NCBI GenBank assembly: GCA_900539115.1
Contig: UQAQ01000002.1
Coordinates: 1-64,000 of the forward strand
Direction: 5' to 3'
Length of the DNA: 64,000 bases
Source: an uncultured Roseburia sp.
GTDB lineage: Bacteria; Bacillota; Clostridia; Lachnospirales; Lachnospiraceae
Shown: piece after piece, positions 60,406 through 64,000 of the stretch
How the letters are laid out: the number at the start of each line of letters is the position of its first letter
How positions within the stretch are numbered: position 1 is the first letter of the stretch
The notes under the pieces: generated by a model
What the model was told of the DNA's origin: nothing
Database searches by the model: none
Seen by the model: the letters and a program-made list of their open reading frames with translations, nothing else
Position numbers and translations under genes: made by a program

Positions 60406-61728
60406 ATGAGTAAACCAATTGTAGCAATTGTTGGCCGCCCAAACGTAGGAAAGTCAACCTTATTTAATACACTTGCCGGAGAAAAAATATCGATTGTAAA
60501 AGATTACCCGGGAGTGACACGAGATCGAATTTATGCAGATATCACCTGGCTGGATCACAGCCTTTCGTTGATTGATACCGGTGGTATTGAGATGGATAGC
60601 AAAGATGCGATGCTTTCTCATATGAGAGAACAGGCAAATATCGCCATAGAGACAGCAGATGTCATAATGTTTGTCACGGATGTCAGACAAGGACTTGTCG
60701 ATGCAGACTTTAAGGTGGCAGATATGCTTCGCAAATCGGGAAAACCGGTTATCTTAGTGGTGAATAAAGTGGATAATTTTGACAAATTCATGCCGGATGT
60801 GTATGAGTTTTATAATCTTGGCATCGGAGAACCACATCCGGTATCAGCTTCGTCCAAACTGGGGCTTGGTGATATGTTAGATGCCGTGTGGGAACTTGTG
60901 GATGCTGAAAAATTTGAAGAAGAGGAAGACGACCGTCCAAAGATAGCCATCGTTGGAAAACCGAATGCCGGGAAATCGTCTTTGATCAACAAATTGATCG
61001 GAAAAGACCGCGTAATTGTGTCGGATATCGCCGGTACGACGAGAGATGCCATTGATACCGAGGTGGTGCGTGACGGAAAAGAATATATCTTTATCGATAC
61101 TGCGGGGCTTCGACGGAAAAATAAGATCAAAGAGGACTTGGAGCGTTACAGTATCATCCGTACGGTAGCAGCGATCGAACGATCGGATGTCGTCATATTG
61201 ATGATTGATGCGGTGGAAGGCGTGACGGAGCAGGATGCGAAAATTGCCGGTATCGCACATGAACGCGGCAAGGGATTGATCATCGCCGTCAACAAATGGG
61301 ATGCCGTGGAAAAAGACAATCATACGGTAAAAGAATATACCAATAAAGTAAGAGAAGTACTTTCGTTCGTACCATATGCGGAGATTGTATTTATTTCTGC
61401 ATTGACCGGTCAGAGAACGAATAAATTATTTGAATACATTGAAAAAGTAATTCAATTTCATTCCATGCGTATTCAGACGGGCGTGCTGAATGAGATCCTG
61501 ATGGAAGCGGTAGCGATGCAGCAGCCGCCGTCAGACAAGGGAAAACGTTTGAAATTGTTTTACATGACGCAGGTGTCTACGAAGCCGCCTACCTTTGTAC
61601 TGTTTGTAAACAGCAAAGAATTGATGCATTTTTCGTATCAGCGTTATATCGAAAACCGTATACGTGATACGTTTGGCTTCATCGGTACACCGATACGAAT
61701 GTTCATTCGTGAACGGAAGGAGAAATAA
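60406..61728 (+). CDS. der: Ribosome-associated GTPase Der (EngA)
   Basis: The 440-residue protein has two tandem GTPase domains and a KH-like C-terminal domain, the hallmark of Der, needed for 50S ribosome assembly. Walker A loops are GRPNVGKST (residues 10-18) and GKPNAGKSS (about 183-191), with DTGG and DTAG switch II motifs, NKVD and NKWD specificity motifs. The C-terminus reads FYMTQVSTKPPTFVLFVNSK. It is probably essential. The plsY gene follows 2 bp after the stop. Confidence 0.98.
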   Translation: MSKPIVAIVGRPNVGKSTLFNTLAGEKISIVKDYPGVTRDRIYADITWLDHSLSLIDTGGIEMDSKDAMLSHMREQANIAIETADVIMFVTDVRQGLVDADFKVADMLRKSGKPVILVVNKVDNFDKFMPDVYEFYNLGIGEPHPVSASSKLGLGDMLDAVWELVDAEKFEEEEDDRPKIAIVGKPNAGKSSLINKLIGKDRVIVSDIAGTTRDAIDTEVVRDGKEYIFIDTAGLRRKNKIKEDLERYSIIRTVAAIERSDVVILMIDAVEGVTEQDAKIAGIAHERGKGLIIAVNKWDAVEKDNHTVKEYTNKVREVLSFVPYAEIVFISALTGQRTNKLFEYIEKVIQFHSMRIQTGVLNEILMEAVAMQQPPSDKGKRLKLFYMTQVSTKPPTFVLFVNSKELMHFSYQRYIENRIRDTFGFIGTPIRMFIRERKEK

Positions 61729-61730
61729 TC

Positions 61731-62396
61731 GTGAATTATATTATAACAGGTGTTATTATTTTAATCATAGGATATGCGTTTGGATGTTTTTCTACCGGCT
61801 ATTTTGTGGGAAAGAAAAACGGACTGGATATTCGTTCGACCGGAAGTGGAAATATCGGTACGACGAATGCCTTGCGCTCGTTAGGTGCGAAAGCCGGGGC
61901 AATTACCTTTTTAGGGGATCTGCTCAAAGCATTTATCCCGACACTTGTGGTAAAATTTGTCTTTTGTCCGGCGATGGGATACGCGGATGATATTACTTAT
62001 TTATTTACTCTTTTGGCAGGACTTGGTGTCGTGATGGGGCATAATTTCCCGTTTTATCTGCATTTCAAAGGGGGAAAAGGAATCGCTGTGTCCGCGGCAG
62101 TTATCGTAGTATCAAACCTTCATCCGGTGTTTATCGGAGTCGGTCTTGCTGTTTTCATTCTTGTTGTGGCAGTGACGAGATATGTTTCACTGGGATCATT
62201 GATCGTTGTATGGTATATTCCGATCTTTACTTTATTATATTATCGGGAAAGTGACCTTTTTCCGGTGATTTTAATCGTAAGTTTATTGTTTACGATTTTA
62301 GCTTACATAAAGCATAAAGCAAACATTATACGTTTGATTCATGGTACAGAAAATAAGTTAGGTGAAAAAAAGGAGAAGAAGAGTGAAGAAAATTAG
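61731..62396 (+). CDS. plsY: Glycerol-3-phosphate acyltransferase PlsY
   Basis: The 221-residue integral membrane enzyme acylates glycerol 3-phosphate with acyl-phosphate, the first step of phospholipid synthesis. Seen: five to seven helices, the SGNIGTTNALRSLGAKAGAI motif (phosphate binding), GHNFPFYLHFKGGKGIAVSA and the C-terminal KHKANIIRLIHGTENKLG. The start is GTG 61731 with GGAAGGAGA upstream. Its stop overlaps the gpsA start by 14 bp, so plsY and gpsA are coupled. Confidence 0.97.
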   Translation: MNYIITGVIILIIGYAFGCFSTGYFVGKKNGLDIRSTGSGNIGTTNALRSLGAKAGAITFLGDLLKAFIPTLVVKFVFCPAMGYADDITYLFTLLAGLGVVMGHNFPFYLHFKGGKGIAVSAAVIVVSNLHPVFIGVGLAVFILVVAVTRYVSLGSLIVVWYIPIFTLLYYRESDLFPVILIVSLLFTILAYIKHKANIIRLIHGTENKLGEKKEKKSEEN

Positions 62397-63390
62397 TTTT
62401 TTGGGTGCAGGAAGCTGGGGAACGGCGTTAGCAATCTTATGTGCGAATAATGGACATAAGGTAACAATCTGGTCAAAGATCAAATCCGAGACGGATATGC
62501 TTCGGGAAAAGAGAGAGCATGTAGACCGTCTTCCGGGAGTAAAACTTCCGGACAGTATCGAGATTGAAGATGACCTTGAAAAAGCCTGCACAGGACAGGA
62601 TATTATTGTATTTTCGGTGGCTTCGCCGTTTGTCCGTTCGACAGCAGAACTGGCAAAACCATTTATCCGCGATGGACAGATTATTGTCAATGTCGGAAAA
62701 GGTATCGAGGACAAGACGTTGATGACACTTTGCGAAGTGCTTTCGGATGTACTTCCGATGGCAGATATCGCCGTACTTTCCGGACCGAGTCATGCGGAAG
62801 AGGTTTCCAAAGGCGTACCTACTACAGTTGTAGTCGGAGCAAAATCTGAGAAAACCGGTGTATTTATTCAGGATGTGTTTATGAGCGAATGTTTCCGTGT
62901 ATACATCAGCCCGGATATGATCGGCATTGAACTCGGCGGTTCTTTGAAAAATGTAATCGCGCTGGCTGCCGGTATGCTGGACGGTATGGAACTTGGTGAC
63001 AATACCAAAGCGGCACTTATGACCCGTGGTATTTTGGAGATCAGCCGTCTTGGAGTAGAACTTGGCGGTAAGATGGAGACGTTTTTTGGCTTATCCGGAA
63101 TCGGAGATCTTATCGTAACATGTACAAGCAAGCATAGCCGCAATCATAACTGTGGTTATCTTCTGGGAAAAGGTAAGACGCTGGAAGAGGCAAAAGCAGA
63201 GATTAAGCAGGTTGTGGAAGGTGTGAACTGTGCGCAGGCGGCGATGGCACTGGCAAACCGTTATCATGTATCGATGCCGATCGTAGAACAGATCAATGCA
63301 GTTTTGTTTGAGGGCAAGACGACCAAGCAGGCATTAAAAGAACTTCTTATGCGTGATCGTGTGAGTGAATACCGTACGCTTAGCTGGTAA
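62383..63390 (+). CDS. gpsA: NAD(P)-dependent glycerol-3-phosphate dehydrogenase
   Basis: The 335-residue enzyme makes glycerol 3-phosphate from dihydroxyacetone phosphate, feeding PlsY. It begins ISFLGAGSWGTALAI (GxGxxG), with LSGPSHAEEVSKG, NVIALAAGMLDGMELGDNTK (catalytic Lys region), KAALMTRGILEISRLG and GIGDLIVTCTSKHSRNHNCG. I place the start at GTG 62383, since AAAGGAGA lies about 10 bp upstream; the longer frame from 62362 begins with an unlikely basic stretch. Together with glpK at 2948 it shows two routes to glycerol 3-phosphate. Confidence 0.96.
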   Translation: MKKISFLGAGSWGTALAILCANNGHKVTIWSKIKSETDMLREKREHVDRLPGVKLPDSIEIEDDLEKACTGQDIIVFSVASPFVRSTAELAKPFIRDGQIIVNVGKGIEDKTLMTLCEVLSDVLPMADIAVLSGPSHAEEVSKGVPTTVVVGAKSEKTGVFIQDVFMSECFRVYISPDMIGIELGGSLKNVIALAAGMLDGMELGDNTKAALMTRGILEISRLGVELGGKMETFFGLSGIGDLIVTCTSKHSRNHNCGYLLGKGKTLEEAKAEIKQVVEGVNCAQAAMALANRYHVSMPIVEQINAVLFEGKTTKQALKELLMRDRVSEYRTLSW

Positions 63391-63434
63391 AGACCGGAAA
63401 ATAACTCCCCGGAAGTGTATTGAATAAAAATAAG

Positions 63435-63478
63435 AAAAACAGCCATACTATCGAAAAAAGGAAGGATGGCTGTTTTTT
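63435..63478 (+). terminator. Terminator overlapping the ydcZ-like leader
   Basis: AAAAACAGCCAT (63435-63446) pairs with ATGGCTGTTTTT (63466-63477). It would end gpsA transcripts. The next gene's GGAAGG lies in the loop and its ATG directly follows the T-tract. Confidence 0.75.
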
Positions 63479-63913
63479 ATGTGGGGAATTATTATTGGAT
63501 TGATATCCGGGGCATTGATGAGTATCCAGGGGGTATTTAATGCGGAAGTAACAAAACAAAGCAGTATCTGGCTTTCAGCAGCATTTGTGCAGATCACGGC
63601 ATTTGTGGTGTGCGTTCTGGCGTGGTTTATTACCGGGAAAGAGGGGACGATATCCGGCTTGTTTCAGGTACAGCCGAAATACATGCTTTTAGGCGGAGCG
63701 ATCGGGGCTTTTATCACATACACGGTAATTCAGGCGATGAATCAATGTGGACCGGCAAGAGCCGTTATGTTTATTGTTGCTGCCCAGTTGATCGTTGCCT
63801 ATCTGATTGAATTGATGGGATTGTTCGGCGTTGATAAGCAGCCGTTTGAATGGCGTAAGATCATAGGCTTGATCGTGATGATCGCAGGAATCATAACCTT
63901 TAAATGGAAATAA
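63479..63913 (+). CDS. YdcZ/DUF606-type DMT transporter half
   Basis: The 144-residue protein has about five helices (WGIIIGLISGALMSIQGVFN, SAAFVQITAFVVCVLAWFIT, YMLLGGAIGAFITYTVIQAM, AVMFIVAAQLIVAYLIELMG and IIGLIVMIAGIITF). The QGVFNAEVTK and FVQ-like motifs match the DMT/YdcZ (DUF606) family, small half-transporters that pair with a second copy. No second copy lies in the window, so it may form a homodimer. The best ribosome binding site, GGAAGG, is 14 bp from the ATG, inside a hairpin loop. Confidence 0.85.
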   Translation: MWGIIIGLISGALMSIQGVFNAEVTKQSSIWLSAAFVQITAFVVCVLAWFITGKEGTISGLFQVQPKYMLLGGAIGAFITYTVIQAMNQCGPARAVMFIVAAQLIVAYLIELMGLFGVDKQPFEWRKIIGLIVMIAGIITFKWK

Positions 63914-64000
63914 GAAAAAACTAAAAGTTTTTGTTGTAAAAAAATCATTTCAGTATTACAATAAAGATGTGCATTTTTGATTGTTGTTCCTGGAGACAGG
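63914..64000. other. Trailing non-coding sequence
   Basis: The last 87 bp hold no gene. A weak TTTCAG..TACAAT promoter-like pair is seen at about 63949-63962, perhaps for a gene starting beyond the window. Confidence 0.35.

Overview
The window reads as a chromosome segment of a low-GC, endospore-forming Gram-positive of class Clostridia, most like a gut Lachnospiraceae. The signs are strong AGGAGG-type ribosome binding sites, TTGACA/TATAAT promoters, a SpoIVB sporulation protease, a CotF-like spore coat gene, oxygen-independent ribonucleotide reductase (NrdD/NrdG), an A-type flavoprotein, and a secreted xylanase/esterase pair. No species can be named from sequence alone. Most genes lie on the + strand.

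Layout. 1-985: the 5' end of an IS1634-type transposase (- strand, running off the window) next to a spore-coat-like gene whose 3' end it appears to have cut off. 1159-4447: KDPG aldolase, a membrane-anchored metallophosphoesterase and glycerol kinase. 4448-4853: AT-rich spacer with a degenerate 26-bp repeat. 4854-17782: a long AT-rich run of about sixteen small same-strand genes (five stand-alone or fused GNATs including a broken one, three NUDIX hydrolases, HAD, GrpB, HD, kinase, flavodoxin-ferredoxin, RhuM-Fic, DUF1016 nuclease, lipoprotein), several sharing a similar leader. It looks like an accessory cassette-type region. 17783-23350: SOS-controlled uvrB-uvrA plus an HD nucleotidase. 23450-25438: a three-part SGNH hydrolase / charged helix / acetyltransferase fusion. 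25527-28808: tyrA, flavodiiron protein, a phosphoribosyltransferase-like protein and a small membrane protein. 28935-34167: tRNA-Leu, a foldase-like lipo/membrane protein and purL.

34271-38238 is a xylan locus: an AraC regulator divergent from a secreted CE1-type esterase and a GH10 xylanase, both carrying an Ig-like N-terminal module. 38366-46251: maf, tRNA-Gly, a 1301-residue Ig-like surface protein, recN and spoIVB. 46253-51350: a LiaR-type two-component system divergent from a three-gene ABC exporter. 51538-52326: a DUF3990/DUF3791 pair with PARP-like motifs, a candidate toxin-antitoxin unit. 52417-53709: three small membrane proteins. 54100-58704: nrdD-nrdG-dut-polyphosphate:AMP phosphotransferase (deoxynucleotide/nucleotide supply). 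58875-63913: aroB, yraN, der, plsY, gpsA and a YdcZ-type transporter half.

The points most worth following are the shared leader element in the accessory array, the PARP-like DUF3990 pair, the SGNH-helix-acetyltransferase fusion, and a recurrent arrangement in which a gene's promoter or ribosome binding site sits inside the hairpin that terminates its upstream neighbour (uvrB, maf, DUF3990 and ydcZ leaders). Functions are inferred from motifs recognised by eye; no database search was run.
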